Source: Bacillota bacterium (GTDB taxonomy: Bacteria; Bacillota; Clostridia; Oscillospirales; Oscillospiraceae). From it: 59,229 bases of DNA. Within the stretch, counting starts at the first letter, position 1. Each line of letters starts with the position of its first letter. This document shows positions 24,912-34,156 of the stretch, piece by piece. The notes under the pieces are model-generated. The model did no database searches, had not been told where the DNA came from, and worked only from the letters and a program-made list of their open reading frames with translations. A program made the position numbers and the translations under genes. The stretch spans positions 1 to 59,229 of the forward strand of contig JAJUHD010000002.1 of assembly GCA_029268085.1 (NCBI GenBank). The letters run 5' to 3'.

Positions 24912-25015
24912 TATAGCAAGTCTTTGAACTATTTTGGACATAAGATTTTACTTTCAGATCTGCCAAAAGAAGAGCAAAGGTGCTTATAATTCTTGTAGCG
25001 TTGTACTTTACGTAG

Positions 25016-25048
25016 AAAAAGGACTTCTCAGATTGAGAAGTCCTTTTT
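25016..25048. terminator. Bidirectional terminator
   Basis: AAAAAGGACTTCTCA / TGAGAAGTCCTTTTT, perfect 15-bp stem with a 3-base loop. Ends the ABC-F transcript on the minus strand and anything reading through from the plus strand. Confidence 0.93.
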
Positions 25049-25067
25049 CATTTATATCTTGGAAAAG

Positions 25068-26663
25068 TCAGTCCTTTTTATCCATGATGTGCATATATTC
25101 GTCGTAGGTGCACCTGCGGTCTATACAACCGTTGTCCGTAAGCTCGATAATTCGGTTTGCAACCGTCTGCGTGAGCTGATGGTCGTGGCTCGAGAAGATT
25201 ATGTTGTATTCGAACGCGTCCATGCCGTTATTGAGAGCCGCGATGCTCTCAAGATCAAGATGGTTCGTCGGCTGATCGAACAATAGTACATTAGCTCCGG
25301 AAAGCATCATTTTGCTTATCATGCAGCGAACTCTTTCACCTCCGGAGAGGACGCTGACCTTTTTATAGACATCGTCGTTGGAAAAAAGCATACGCCCAAG
25401 GAAGGTACGCAGGTAGCTTTCGCGTTTGTCTGTTGAGAACTGACGCATCCAGTCCATGATGTCAAGATCGCAGTTGTCGAAATAAGACCCGTTATCCTTC
25501 GGGAAGTAGGCCTGTGTTGTAGAAACACCCCATTTGACCTCGCCCTCATCGGGCTCCAATTCGCCTGCGAGGATCTTAAACAGGGTCGTAATCGCGATTT
25601 CGTTTTTGCCTATAAGCGCAATCTTGTCGTCCTTGCCCATAATGAAGCTGACCTTATTGAGTACCTTAACGCCGTCAACTGTCTTGCTGACGTCCGTGAC
25701 AAACAGCCTGTCCTTGCCCGGCTCGCGCTCTGCCTTGAAGCCGACCCACGGGTAGCGGCGGGAGGATGCGGGCATTTCCTCAACCGACAGCTTTTCAAGC
25801 AGCTTGCGACGGCTTGTCGCTTGGCGGGACTTGGATTTGTTTGCTGAAAAGCGAGCGATAAAGCTTTGCAGCTCCTGTATTTTCTGCTCGGCCTTTTTAT
25901 TCTGGTCCTTAATGAGCCTCTGCATAAGCTGGCTGGACTCGTACCAGAAATCGTAGTTGCCGACGTACATCTTGATTTTGCCGTAGTCGATATCGACGAT
26001 GTGTGTGCAGACGGTATTAAGAAAATATCGGTCGTGCGATACGACGAGAACCGTACCGTCGTAGTCGAGCAGGAAATCCTCCAGCCAGACAACGGAATTT
26101 AAGTCGAGGTTGTTCGTCGGCTCGTCGAGAAGAATGATATCGGGATGCCCGAAAAGCGCCTGAGCAAGCAGAACCTTGACCTTTTGGCGCCCTTCAAGCT
26201 CTGTCATCATGCTGTAATGCAGGTCGGTGCCGATACCTAGACCCTGAAGTATTCTGGAGGCGTCGCTTTCGGCCTCCCAGCCGCCGAGCTCAGAGAATTC
26301 TTCTTCGAGTTCCGCCGCGCGAATGCCATCCTCATCGGAAAAATCGGGCTTCTCATAGATTGCGTCCTTTTCCTTGCCGCAGTCGTAAAGGCGCTTGTTG
26401 CCCATAATGACGGTGTCCATGACGTTATACTCGTCGTACATATTCTGGTTCTGCTTAAGCACCGACATGCGGCGTTTCTTATCGACGTTAACTGTCCCGT
26501 CGTAACTCGTCAGTTCGCCGGAGAGTATTTTTAGAAAGGTCGATTTGCCGGCACCGTTCGCGCCTATGATGCCATAGCAGTTTCCGGCGGTGAACTGCAG
26601 GTCAACCCTGTCAAAGAGCTTTTGACCGCCGAACTGGAGTGAAAGGTTTTCAACTGTAATCAT
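25068..26663 (-). CDS. ABC-F family ATPase
   Basis: 531-residue cytosolic protein with two ABC domains and no membrane segment, the ABC-F (YkpA/YbiT-like) architecture of ribosome-acting ATPases. Domain 1: Walker A GANGAGKST (34-42), Walker B LLLDEPTNNLD (about 178-187). The linker (about 245-305) is basic and helical. Domain 2 is unusual: the Walker A position reads GKNEIAITT (352-360) with Ile358 where Lys is expected, and Walker B has Q464 for the catalytic Glu (FDQPTNHLD); its signature LSGGE is intact. Domain 1 signature is LEGRQ instead of LSGGQ. These may be subfamily traits. Antibiotic protection cannot be inferred. Confidence 0.9.
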   Translation of the reverse strand: MITVENLSLQFGGQKLFDRVDLQFTAGNCYGIIGANGAGKSTFLKILSGELTSYDGTVNVDKKRRMSVLKQNQNMYDEYNVMDTVIMGNKRLYDCGKEKDAIYEKPDFSDEDGIRAAELEEEFSELGGWEAESDASRILQGLGIGTDLHYSMMTELEGRQKVKVLLAQALFGHPDIILLDEPTNNLDLNSVVWLEDFLLDYDGTVLVVSHDRYFLNTVCTHIVDIDYGKIKMYVGNYDFWYESSQLMQRLIKDQNKKAEQKIQELQSFIARFSANKSKSRQATSRRKLLEKLSVEEMPASSRRYPWVGFKAEREPGKDRLFVTDVSKTVDGVKVLNKVSFIMGKDDKIALIGKNEIAITTLFKILAGELEPDEGEVKWGVSTTQAYFPKDNGSYFDNCDLDIMDWMRQFSTDKRESYLRTFLGRMLFSNDDVYKKVSVLSGGERVRCMISKMMLSGANVLLFDQPTNHLDLESIAALNNGMDAFEYNIIFSSHDHQLTQTVANRIIELTDNGCIDRRCTYDEYMHIMDKKD

Positions 26664-26688
26664 CTGATAACTCCCATAAGTAAGTTGA

Positions 26689-26720
26689 GGGGAGTTGGAC
26701 CTTGCCGAATCCGACTCCCC
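26689..26720 (-). terminator. Hairpin between the ECF S gene and the ABC-F gene
   Basis: GGGGAGTCGGA / TCCAACTCCCC, 11-bp stem with one wobble pair. No T-run follows. Likely separates the two transcripts. Confidence 0.5.
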
Positions 26721-26729
26721 ATAAATAAG

Positions 26730-27242
26730 CTAAAAGGTCTTTTTCACATAGGGAATGCGCATAAGAGCATAGAACAGGGCGGTGCCAGCGACAGCACCGA
26801 ATACTCCCTGCGCACAATTTGCCGGGATGTTTGCAACAGCCGCCCAGCCGTAGCCGAGTATCGTTGCTTCATAAGCAAAGTAAAGGGTAATCATTATTAC
26901 CTCTGCCAAAAGGCTTCCCAGAACAGCCGAAGACAGAGCGTTTTTCTTTTTGGCGGATTGGAGGATCGCGCCGGCTGTGAGTGCCATTAACGCTTTAATT
27001 ATAAGCGTTGCAGGAGCGTAGACGACATAGGCCGCCAAAATATCTGCAAGTGCGGAACCGAGCCCTGCAGCCACTGCGCCCCAGGCGGGACCAAGAAGAA
27101 AGGCACTGAGTATGACAACTGCGTCTCCGGCGTTAACGTAACCGCCGAGAGGCGAGGGAACGCGTACAATCATTGTTGCGACCGTCGCCAGAGCAGTGAA
27201 AAGACCAGCCCATACAAGTTTTTGGATTTTGTCATTCTTCAT
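26730..27242 (-). CDS. ECF transporter S component
   Basis: 170-residue membrane protein with five to six hydrophobic helices. The segment GGYVNAGDAVVILSAFLLGP and the following ALADILAAYVVYAPATLIIKALMAL are typical of ECF substrate-binding subunits of the riboflavin/folate-like PF07155 group. It would capture a vitamin and use a shared energising module (EcfA1A2T) encoded elsewhere. The substrate is not evident, since no riboswitch lies upstream. It follows the O-antigen ligase family gene by 16 bases, so it may be co-transcribed with it. Confidence 0.85.
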   Translation of the reverse strand: MKNDKIQKLVWAGLFTALATVATMIVRVPSPLGGYVNAGDAVVILSAFLLGPAWGAVAAGLGSALADILAAYVVYAPATLIIKALMALTAGAILQSAKKKNALSSAVLGSLLAEVIMITLYFAYEATILGYGWAAVANIPANCAQGVFGAVAGTALFYALMRIPYVKKTF

Positions 27243-27258
27243 ATTTTTCCTCCGTTAA

Positions 27259-28785
27259 TCATTTTGCCGAGTCCGTTTTCTCGCTTTTCGTAATCCTGAT
27301 CGCCGCCGTCGCAATACCCGCCAGTATAAAATATGTGAAGAAGGTGCGCGGATAGTACCAGACATATTCTACTCCGAAAGCGAACGCGATACCGATAAGG
27401 CTCGATAAACATGCGATAAGCACGAATTTATTCGCCTTATCCGAGGTTTTAAGCAGGGAACAGGCCGAATCCTTCCAAAGCCTGAGCATAAACCACATGA
27501 AGGAGAAAAAGCCCAAAATGCCAAGCTCGATAACAAGTTCCATATAGACCATATGGCTGTGCGGAACACCGACAAGCGCTTTGATATTCGCGTACTCGGG
27601 ATAGACGAGGGCAAAGCTGGCCGGCCCTAGGCCAATGCCCGTCAGGAAATAATCTCGAACCATTTTTATTGTGCCGTCCCATACATACAGGCGGAACATC
27701 ATCGAGGAATCCTTCATCGTTAAAAGCGTAGACAGACGTACCATGATGCTGTTCGGGAGAAACGGTATTGCCGCGACGCAGAAAAGAATAAATGCGGGTA
27801 TCAGCTTCTTGTTCGCGTAGTAGACGAAAACGATGCACGAGAGCATCATCGCGATCCAGCAGGAACGCGAATAGGTCATGAGCAGCGCGAGGAAGGGGAA
27901 ACCGATACCGAGACAGAAGGGTATCCTTATCCATGCGCGCTTGATGTTAGCCGCAAAAACAGCCGCGACGGGCGTCATCATGACAAGGAATTCCGCGTAA
28001 TTGTTTGGATTGCCGAACGAACTGTAGACCCTGCCCGGAACGCCTTCATTCAGCTCAAGATCCGTGAGGCTCTCGCTGACGGGAACACCGACAATGCGCT
28101 GATATATGGCGTACAGAGCGGAAATGATAACTGCGATATAGATGAAACCGAGAAGCTTCATCATGCGCTCTCTGCTCGTTATATCGGCGGAAATGATATA
28201 AAGGAACAGCAGGGCTGTGACGTAAAACAGCAGAATACGGAAGCTGTCGCTCCTATCAAAGCTGAATGCGAGGCTCGCAACGCTGGCTATCGCGAAAAGC
28301 GTTACAGGCAGACCCATATCGTGCAGATAATACAGCTTTCTTTTGCCCGCGCCGACCATTATGAGATAAAGCCCGAAGAGACAGAGGGCGGCAAAAAGCG
28401 CATAGGTATTCGACCAGTAGTCGTGCGGCACAATGAACATCAGGCAGATAAAGCCGCCCAGTATAGTCTCGAAATTGATAAAGAAAGAACCTTTCACATA
28501 CTTGTTTACGAAAACAGCCGTTACGCTGCCATTAGCCGCTTTTCGGACTGCTTTGGCGGCCTGCCTGATTAGAAAGACGATAAAATCAAGAATCGCCTTA
28601 AATATGCGCGCAAATATCGAGTTTTCATATATCGGTTCGATACGGCTGTCCCTGACAAACCAGTGTATGATCTTGCTTTCAGAAAACGCGCGGCTGAACG
28701 CGCGGAAAATCATCTGCAAAAAGGCGAATGTGCCGCTCTGAAGCCAGATGCAATAGGTTTTTCCCAGAACACTTGAGGAAAGCAC
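27259..28785 (-). CDS. O-antigen ligase family membrane protein
   Basis: 508-residue polytopic protein. A soluble, amphipathic N-terminus of about 100 residues is followed by some ten to twelve hydrophobic segments. The PF04932 (Wzy_C/WaaL-like) region includes GRVYSSFGNPNNYAEFLVMM and the loop PHSHMVYMELVIELGILGF, the family signature. In a bacterium without lipopolysaccharide it would polymerise or transfer a surface glycan, perhaps onto S-layer protein or wall polymer. GTG start with GGGGTGG upstream. It lies between an ECF S gene and DUF4330/GT4 genes, all in the same direction. Confidence 0.85.
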   Translation of the reverse strand: MLSSSVLGKTYCIWLQSGTFAFLQMIFRAFSRAFSESKIIHWFVRDSRIEPIYENSIFARIFKAILDFIVFLIRQAAKAVRKAANGSVTAVFVNKYVKGSFFINFETILGGFICLMFIVPHDYWSNTYALFAALCLFGLYLIMVGAGKRKLYYLHDMGLPVTLFAIASVASLAFSFDRSDSFRILLFYVTALLFLYIISADITSRERMMKLLGFIYIAVIISALYAIYQRIVGVPVSESLTDLELNEGVPGRVYSSFGNPNNYAEFLVMMTPVAAVFAANIKRAWIRIPFCLGIGFPFLALLMTYSRSCWIAMMLSCIVFVYYANKKLIPAFILFCVAAIPFLPNSIMVRLSTLLTMKDSSMMFRLYVWDGTIKMVRDYFLTGIGLGPASFALVYPEYANIKALVGVPHSHMVYMELVIELGILGFFSFMWFMLRLWKDSACSLLKTSDKANKFVLIACLSSLIGIAFAFGVEYVWYYPRTFFTYFILAGIATAAIRITKSEKTDSAK

Positions 28786-28832
28786 AAAGCCACCCCGCTT
28801 TCATAGGATTAATATTTTGGGGCTCGAATCCG

Positions 28833-29315
28833 TTAAGAAATGGCCTCGATGCCGCTCACCTTCAAATAAAGCTTTGCCTTTCCGGCATAAATTGTCAGCG
28901 TGTGACCGACACCGTATAGTACCCCGTCGATAGTGACGCCATGCTCTGAAAGCTCGCCTGTGCCGATGGCGTTTATAGTAACAGAATTGTAGCCTTGCCT
29001 GACGACAGTCTCAACCTCGCCGTTGGTGTCGGTTTCATAACCGATAGGAGCGCCGATTTCGAAATCCTCGACTGTACCCATGACCACATTTTCTTTTGAG
29101 TCAAGGACACTTGTGCCTTTTTCAAGTGCGTTTGCGACATAATCGGGGATTTCTTCTCCGTAAAAGCTGATTTTTACCTGTGACAAATTAGCGTTTTCAC
29201 TACCCTTATCAACCACCTTCATTGCTACAAACGCGACGAGGGCAAGGAGAACGAGGACGATAATAAGGTCAATTAGATTGACCTTTCCAAAGAGCTTTCC
29301 GTTTTTATCTACCAT
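28833..29315 (-). CDS. DUF4330 domain membrane protein
   Basis: 160-residue protein: short cytosolic start containing GKLFGKVNLIDLIIVL, one transmembrane helix (about 15-35), then an extracytoplasmic beta-rich domain. This matches DUF4330, found mainly in Clostridia and often beside glycan genes. Function unknown. The start at ATG 29315 follows AGAAGGAA; an upstream extension of the frame would run into the glycosyltransferase gene. The gap to the GT4 gene is 25 bases. Confidence 0.8.
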   Translation of the reverse strand: MVDKNGKLFGKVNLIDLIIVLVLLALVAFVAMKVVDKGSENANLSQVKISFYGEEIPDYVANALEKGTSVLDSKENVVMGTVEDFEIGAPIGYETDTNGEVETVVRQGYNSVTINAIGTGELSEHGVTIDGVLYGVGHTLTIYAGKAKLYLKVSGIEAIS

Positions 29316-29340
29316 TGCTTGATTCCTTCTTTCCAAGTTA

Positions 29341-30432
29341 TTAGTTGTATGCGGCGAAAACATCATCCGCCAGCTTGTTGAGGTCAAATTGCTTTTTAAT
29401 CTTCTCGGCCGCGGCCGCCGAAAGCCTTGCTCGTAATTCCGTATCGTCCATGAGACGTTTAATGCTCGAGGCAAAGGCGTCCGTGTCGCCGTATTTGCAT
29501 ACGAAGCCGCACTGTATGCCGGTTTCGGCAAGATCTCGGTTGCCCCCGACATCGGTCACGACGAGAGGCAGCCCCGCGTTCATCGCCTCGAGAATTGCAA
29601 AGCTCATCGCCTCATTGCAGCTTGAAGAGTTGAGATATATGTCCGAACCGAGCAATATCTCCCGCGTATCCTTGCGAAAGCCGAGAAGGCGGCATTCGTT
29701 CTCAAGACCGAGTTCAGAAGCTTTGGCGCTGATTTCGGAGAAAAGCTCACCGTCTCCGCAGATCAGGCAGCAAAAAGGCTTGTCCGATCTTTTTTTAAGC
29801 TCCGCAAGGGAATCCAGCAGGAACGATAGCCCTTTTTCCTGAGCAAACCTCGCAAGTATTGTCATTACAAAGCAGTTATCCGAAAGACCGAGCTCTTTTC
29901 TTATAACATTAGACCTCACAGAAGAACCGGCAGGCTCGATACCGTTGTATATAACCTTGATGCGCGAAGGCTCTACGCCATTTTCGATCATTATATCCCG
30001 TCCCTCATTGCAGACGGCAATTATGCAGTGGTTTTTCGGCGTAAAGCGCTTGTTCAGCCTGCGCCATACGAAACCGGACAATCCGGAAAGACGCAGGGTG
30101 AGGTGGTTCGTGAGAACAACCTTCGGCTTATTGTAATAACGCTTCGAGATGAGAGCGATTATGTTTTCACGCGGATATTGTGCGTGTATCACCTCGATGC
30201 CGTTCGAACGGCAGTAATCAGCGAGCTTCTTCGCTGCGGATAGCATCGAACGCCAGCTCATTTCGACCTGAAGGCACGGAACAGAGGCCTCTTTCATCTT
30301 CTGTGAAAGCTCGCCGCCGACATTATAGGCAAAGAACGGATTAATTTTGCCTTTACCGAGACGTATAAGGTTCTCGACATATTTTTCGGTACCGGCTTTT
30401 CCGGCATAGTTTATAAGATAAAGAACATTCAA
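29341..30432 (-). CDS. Glycosyltransferase family 4 protein
   Basis: 363-residue GT-B fold glycosyltransferase. The N-terminal domain starts MNVLYLINYAGKAGTEKYV; the C-terminal GT1 domain shows VIYNGIEP, the nucleotide-sugar site ILARFAQEKG, and EAMSFAILEAMNAGLPLVVTDVGG with the conserved EX7E-type motif. Acceptor and sugar are unknown. It is the first gene of the minus-strand group GT4-DUF4330-ligase-ECF S. The ribosome-binding site is weak. Confidence 0.9.
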   Translation of the reverse strand: MNVLYLINYAGKAGTEKYVENLIRLGKGKINPFFAYNVGGELSQKMKEASVPCLQVEMSWRSMLSAAKKLADYCRSNGIEVIHAQYPRENIIALISKRYYNKPKVVLTNHLTLRLSGLSGFVWRRLNKRFTPKNHCIIAVCNEGRDIMIENGVEPSRIKVIYNGIEPAGSSVRSNVIRKELGLSDNCFVMTILARFAQEKGLSFLLDSLAELKKRSDKPFCCLICGDGELFSEISAKASELGLENECRLLGFRKDTREILLGSDIYLNSSSCNEAMSFAILEAMNAGLPLVVTDVGGNRDLAETGIQCGFVCKYGDTDAFASSIKRLMDDTELRARLSAAAAEKIKKQFDLNKLADDVFAAYN

Positions 30433-30564
30433 GCTATTATCGCCTGCCCTTCAGTATGGATGCCCAAAGGCCGGACATTGGTCTTAGAGGGGGTTCGCCC
30501 CGCAGCGCTGGACCGCTTTGCCAAGTATACATCATTTTATCGAAGGATGCAAGTCAGTTGCATG

Positions 30565-30598
30565 AAAAGCCCGCCGTACTCTAGTACGGCGGGCCTAT
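30565..30598 (-). terminator. Terminator of the liv operon
   Basis: GCCCGCCGTAC / GTACGGCGGGC, 11-bp stem with a 4-base loop, then TTTTC on the minus strand, just after livF. Confidence 0.85.
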
Positions 30599-30603
30599 TC
30601 AGT

Positions 30604-31305
30604 TCATCCGCCTAGATATGCTTTTTGAACGGCGTCATTATTCAGCAGTTCGTCCGCCTTTGCGGAAAGGACTATCTTGCCGGTTTCAAGAACATATCCT
30701 CTGTCGGCTACCGAAAGCGCCATCTGCGCATTCTGCTCGACAAGGAGTATCGTTGTTCCAGCGGAGTTAAGCTCCTTGATTATATCAAATATCTGTTCGA
30801 CAAGGATCGGCGCAAGGCCCATCGAGGGCTCGTCCAGCATAAGAAGCTCGGGCTTAGACATAAGCGCTCTGCCCATTGCGAGCATCTGCTGCTCGCCGCC
30901 GGAAAGCGTTCCGGCAACTTGTTTTCTGCGCTCCTTAAGTCGGGGAAAGCGGGTATATACATTGTCCAGCCCGTCGTTTACCTCGCTTGCTTTTCTTGTA
31001 AAGGCACCCATCTCGAGGTTTTCTTCAACAGTCATCCCCAGAAAAACCCTTCGGCCTTCGGGAACCTGCGCGAGTCCGCCTGCGACAATTTTATGGGGAA
31101 CGATATTGCTTATGGGCTTGTCAAGGAAGGTGATGGAACCGGTCTTGCTGCGTAAAAGACCCGAAACCGTATTCAGTATCGTGGACTTACCGGCGCCGTT
31201 TGCACCGATCAAGGTTACGATCTCACCCTTGTTGACCTCAAAGGATACACCTTTGATAGCGTGGATACTTCCGTAAAATACGTTGATATCGTTTACCTTC
31301 AGCAT
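30604..31305 (-). CDS. livF: Branched-chain amino acid ABC transporter ATPase LivF
   Basis: 233-residue ATPase of a HAAT-family importer. Walker A GANGAGKST, signature LSGGEQQMLA, Walker B LLMLDEPSMGL and H-loop LVEQNA are intact. It works as a heterodimer with LivG on the LivHM membrane channel. It begins 3 bases after the livG stop codon. Last gene of livJ-livH-livM-livG-livF. Confidence 0.95.
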   Translation of the reverse strand: MLKVNDINVFYGSIHAIKGVSFEVNKGEIVTLIGANGAGKSTILNTVSGLLRSKTGSITFLDKPISNIVPHKIVAGGLAQVPEGRRVFLGMTVEENLEMGAFTRKASEVNDGLDNVYTRFPRLKERRKQVAGTLSGGEQQMLAMGRALMSKPELLMLDEPSMGLAPILVEQIFDIIKELNSAGTTILLVEQNAQMALSVADRGYVLETGKIVLSAKADELLNNDAVQKAYLGG

Positions 31306-31308
31306 ACG

Positions 31309-32163
31309 TCAGTGATCCCCCTTTTTCTTGCCCAGATAGGCCTCGATGACCTGCGGGTTGGACTGGATATCCTCAGGCGAGCCCTTTGCAATGACCTTGC
31401 CGTAGTTAAGAACGCAGATACCCTCGCAGATGCCCATAACAAGGCTCATGTCATGCTCGATGAGCATAATTGCGATTTTGAATGTGTCACGGATCTTCTG
31501 GATGTTTTCCATGAGCTCCGTCGTTTCGGAGGGATTCATGCCGGCAGCCGGCTCGTCAAGAAGAAGGAGAGAGGGATTCGTGCCGAGCGCGCGCACGATC
31601 TCTAGCCTGCGCTGCGCACCGTAAGGAAGGGAGCCGGCCTTTGCGCCCGCGAGATCCTGCATATCAAAGATCGAAAGCAGCTCCAGCGCCCTTTCGTGAG
31701 CGATCCGCTCTTCTTTCCAATATCGTGGCATACGGAAAATTCCGCTCCACATTCCGTAGTTTATCTGGTTGTGCATACCCAGCTTGACATTATCCTCAAC
31801 GCTCAAATTTGAAAAAAGGCGAATGTTCTGAAAGGTACGCGCAATGCCGGCCTTGTTAATCTGAACGGTATTCATATCGTGGGTGTCAAGACCGTCGAGC
31901 ATTATCGTGCCGCGAGTGGGCTGATATACCTTTGTGAGCAGGTTGAAAATAGTGGTCTTTCCTGCGCCGTTCGGACCGATGAGGCCTGCAATTTCAGTTC
32001 TGCCGATAGCCATATTGAAATCGTCAACGGCAGTCAGCCCGCCGAAGTCGATTCCGAGATGGGATACCTCAAGAATCGGAGTTTTGTCGACATCGCGTTC
32101 AGGGATGATGTTCGGAGAAGGGACAGGAACAAGCTTTACGGGTTCTCTCTGGAATCTACTCAT
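31309..32163 (-). CDS. livG: Branched-chain amino acid ABC transporter ATPase LivG
   Basis: 284-residue ATPase. An N-terminal extension of about 30 residues precedes the ABC domain. Walker A GPNGAGKTT, LPYGAQRRLEI in signature position (typical LivG form), Walker B LLLLDEPAAGM, H-loop IEHDM. The C-terminal tail IEAYLGKK is the LivG hallmark. ATG 32163 has AAGGAGG upstream and overlaps the end of livM by 8 bases, so the two are translationally coupled. Confidence 0.95.
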   Translation of the reverse strand: MSRFQREPVKLVPVPSPNIIPERDVDKTPILEVSHLGIDFGGLTAVDDFNMAIGRTEIAGLIGPNGAGKTTIFNLLTKVYQPTRGTIMLDGLDTHDMNTVQINKAGIARTFQNIRLFSNLSVEDNVKLGMHNQINYGMWSGIFRMPRYWKEERIAHERALELLSIFDMQDLAGAKAGSLPYGAQRRLEIVRALGTNPSLLLLDEPAAGMNPSETTELMENIQKIRDTFKIAIMLIEHDMSLVMGICEGICVLNYGKVIAKGSPEDIQSNPQVIEAYLGKKKGDH

Positions 32164-33235
32164 TTGACCCACCTCCTTCCGCATTACCGCTTAGCTTTTT
32201 CGGGGCAAGCTTTTCGATTATTTTGTAGTAGAAATCCTTGATTGTCTGGCTGTTGGTCGCGAGCATTACTACTATCAGAACGATTGCATATACAAGCATC
32301 CTGTAATCGTCGAAGCCGCGCAGAGCTTCCGGCAGCACTGTAAGGACAGTTGCGGCAATGATCGAGCCCCACATATTGCCCAAACCGCCGAGAACGACAA
32401 ATACAAGGATCAAAATCGAGGTATTAAAATCGAACTTGCTTGCCACAATGGTTGAATAGTTCATGGCAAACAGCGCGCCGGCCATACCGGCAAGAGCGGC
32501 AGAGGTTACAAACGCCATAAGCTTATACTTAGTAATGTTGATGCCGACGCTTTCGGCCGCTATACGGTTATCTCTGATGGCCATAATCGCACGTCCGGAG
32601 CGGCTGTTGACTAAGTTGAACACAATAAAGAGCGTGAATAATATCAGAACAAAGCCGGCCGTAAAAGTCGATATTTTGGAAATGCCCGAAATGCCCATCG
32701 GCCCGTTTATTATAATTTTTCCGCTTTCCTCAAGCTTTAAAGCATCGGCATTCGTGAGCATGCTGAAGTGCAGGCCGTGACTGTCAAGCCCGATATAAAG
32801 GTTGGTTACTATACTTTTGATGATTTCTCCGAAGGCAAGAGTAACAATTGCCAGATAATCGCCTCTGAGACGCAGCACAGGAATTCCGATAAGAACACCT
32901 GCTATCGCCGCGAATATTCCGGCAATTATCATAGCAACGGCCAACCGGACCGGAGCAAAGGGGATCGCATTCTGCAAGCTGATTGCGGCAACGACGCCGG
33001 AGAAAGCGCCTACGCTCATAAATCCTGCATGTCCAAGGGAAAGCTCTCCCAGTACGCCGACTGTAAGGTTAAGGGAAACAGCCATAACAATGTAAGCACA
33101 GATCGGAACGAGCTGTCCCTTCAGCGAGGATGAAATGGAGCCCGTGCCGATAAGCACCTGCAGGACGGCAAATGCGATGATTACGAAAAAATATGTGAGG
33201 AAATTGCTTCTGGTGGTTTTGCTGATCTTTTTCAT
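32156..33235 (-). CDS. livM: Branched-chain amino acid ABC transporter permease LivM
   Basis: 359-residue permease with about ten transmembrane helices. Motifs GHAGFMSVGAF, LRGDYLAIVTLAFGE and the coupling-helix region NSRSGRAIMAIRDN are characteristic of LivM. ATG 33235 follows GAGGTGG. It lies 10 bases downstream of the livH stop. Confidence 0.95.
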   Translation of the reverse strand: MKKISKTTRSNFLTYFFVIIAFAVLQVLIGTGSISSSLKGQLVPICAYIVMAVSLNLTVGVLGELSLGHAGFMSVGAFSGVVAAISLQNAIPFAPVRLAVAMIIAGIFAAIAGVLIGIPVLRLRGDYLAIVTLAFGEIIKSIVTNLYIGLDSHGLHFSMLTNADALKLEESGKIIINGPMGISGISKISTFTAGFVLILFTLFIVFNLVNSRSGRAIMAIRDNRIAAESVGINITKYKLMAFVTSAALAGMAGALFAMNYSTIVASKFDFNTSILILVFVVLGGLGNMWGSIIAATVLTVLPEALRGFDDYRMLVYAIVLIVVMLATNSQTIKDFYYKIIEKLAPKKLSGNAEGGGSNE

Positions 33236-33245
33236 ATTTACCACC

Positions 33246-34127
33246 TCAAACTTTCTCATTCATCTGCTTGCCTAAGAGACCGGCAGGGCGTACAAGCAGA
33301 ACGATGATCAAAACGGCAAAAACGATTGCGTCAGAGAGCTGAGTTGAAATGTATGCCTTGGCAAAGATTTCGATTATTCCCAACAGCACGCCGCCAAGCA
33401 GCGCGCCGGGAATGGATCCGATGCCGCCGAAAACCGCTGCCGTAAACGCCTTGATACCGGGCATAGATCCCGTTGTGGGCATCAGTGTGGGATAGGCGGA
33501 GCACAGCAGCACACCGGCAACCGCGGCAAGCGCTGAACCTATTGCAAACGTAACCGCAATAGTAGTATTGACGTTGATACCCATAAGCTGGGCGGCGCCC
33601 TTATCCTCGGAGCAGGCGCGCATAGCCTTGCCCATTTTGGTTTTGCCGGTGAACCATACCAGCGCTACCATTATTATAATACATGCGGCGATCGTCACAA
33701 TCGTTACATAGGAAATGGAAAGCTGGCCGCCAAAAAGCTGTACCAGGTCATCGCCGACAATTGAGGTAAAAACCTTTGGATTGGTCGTCCACAGCAATTG
33801 CGCGGCATTCTGAAGGAAATAGCTTACGCCGATTGCGGTGATCAGAACGGCAAGCGACGGCGCCTGACGCAGCGGCTTGTAGGCAAATCTTTCGATAACC
33901 ATTCCAAGCACCGTACATACGATCATAGCAAGAATGACTCCGGCAAGCGGAGGCAGCCCGTACAAAGTCATAGCGTAGAAGCAGATATATGCGCCTACCA
34001 TTATTACGTCGCCATGAGCAAAGTTAAGCATTTTTGCGATTCCGTAAACCATAGTATATCCCAATGCAATGATAGCGTATATACTGCCTAGGCTTATTCC
34101 GCGAATCAGGTAGGATAAGAGCGTCAT
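33246..34127 (-). CDS. livH: Branched-chain amino acid ABC transporter permease LivH
   Basis: 293-residue permease with about eight helices. N-terminal GISLGSIYAIIALGYTMVYG and the coupling region TKMGKAMRACSEDKGAAQLMG are diagnostic of LivH. RBS GAGGTG. Two stem-loops lie between it and the upstream binding-protein gene. Confidence 0.95.
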   Translation of the reverse strand: MTLLSYLIRGISLGSIYAIIALGYTMVYGIAKMLNFAHGDVIMVGAYICFYAMTLYGLPPLAGVILAMIVCTVLGMVIERFAYKPLRQAPSLAVLITAIGVSYFLQNAAQLLWTTNPKVFTSIVGDDLVQLFGGQLSISYVTIVTIAACIIIMVALVWFTGKTKMGKAMRACSEDKGAAQLMGINVNTTIAVTFAIGSALAAVAGVLLCSAYPTLMPTTGSMPGIKAFTAAVFGGIGSIPGALLGGVLLGIIEIFAKAYISTQLSDAIVFAVLIIVLLVRPAGLLGKQMNEKV

Positions 34128-34156
34128 TTACGCAACACCTCGTTCTCTGTTTTTGA

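Noticed and set aside
24960..25048. Small RNA of about 50 nt (TATAAT near 24985, terminator at 25016-25048)
   Set aside because: No acceptable -35 element, and the hairpin is explained as the shared terminator of the convergent genes.
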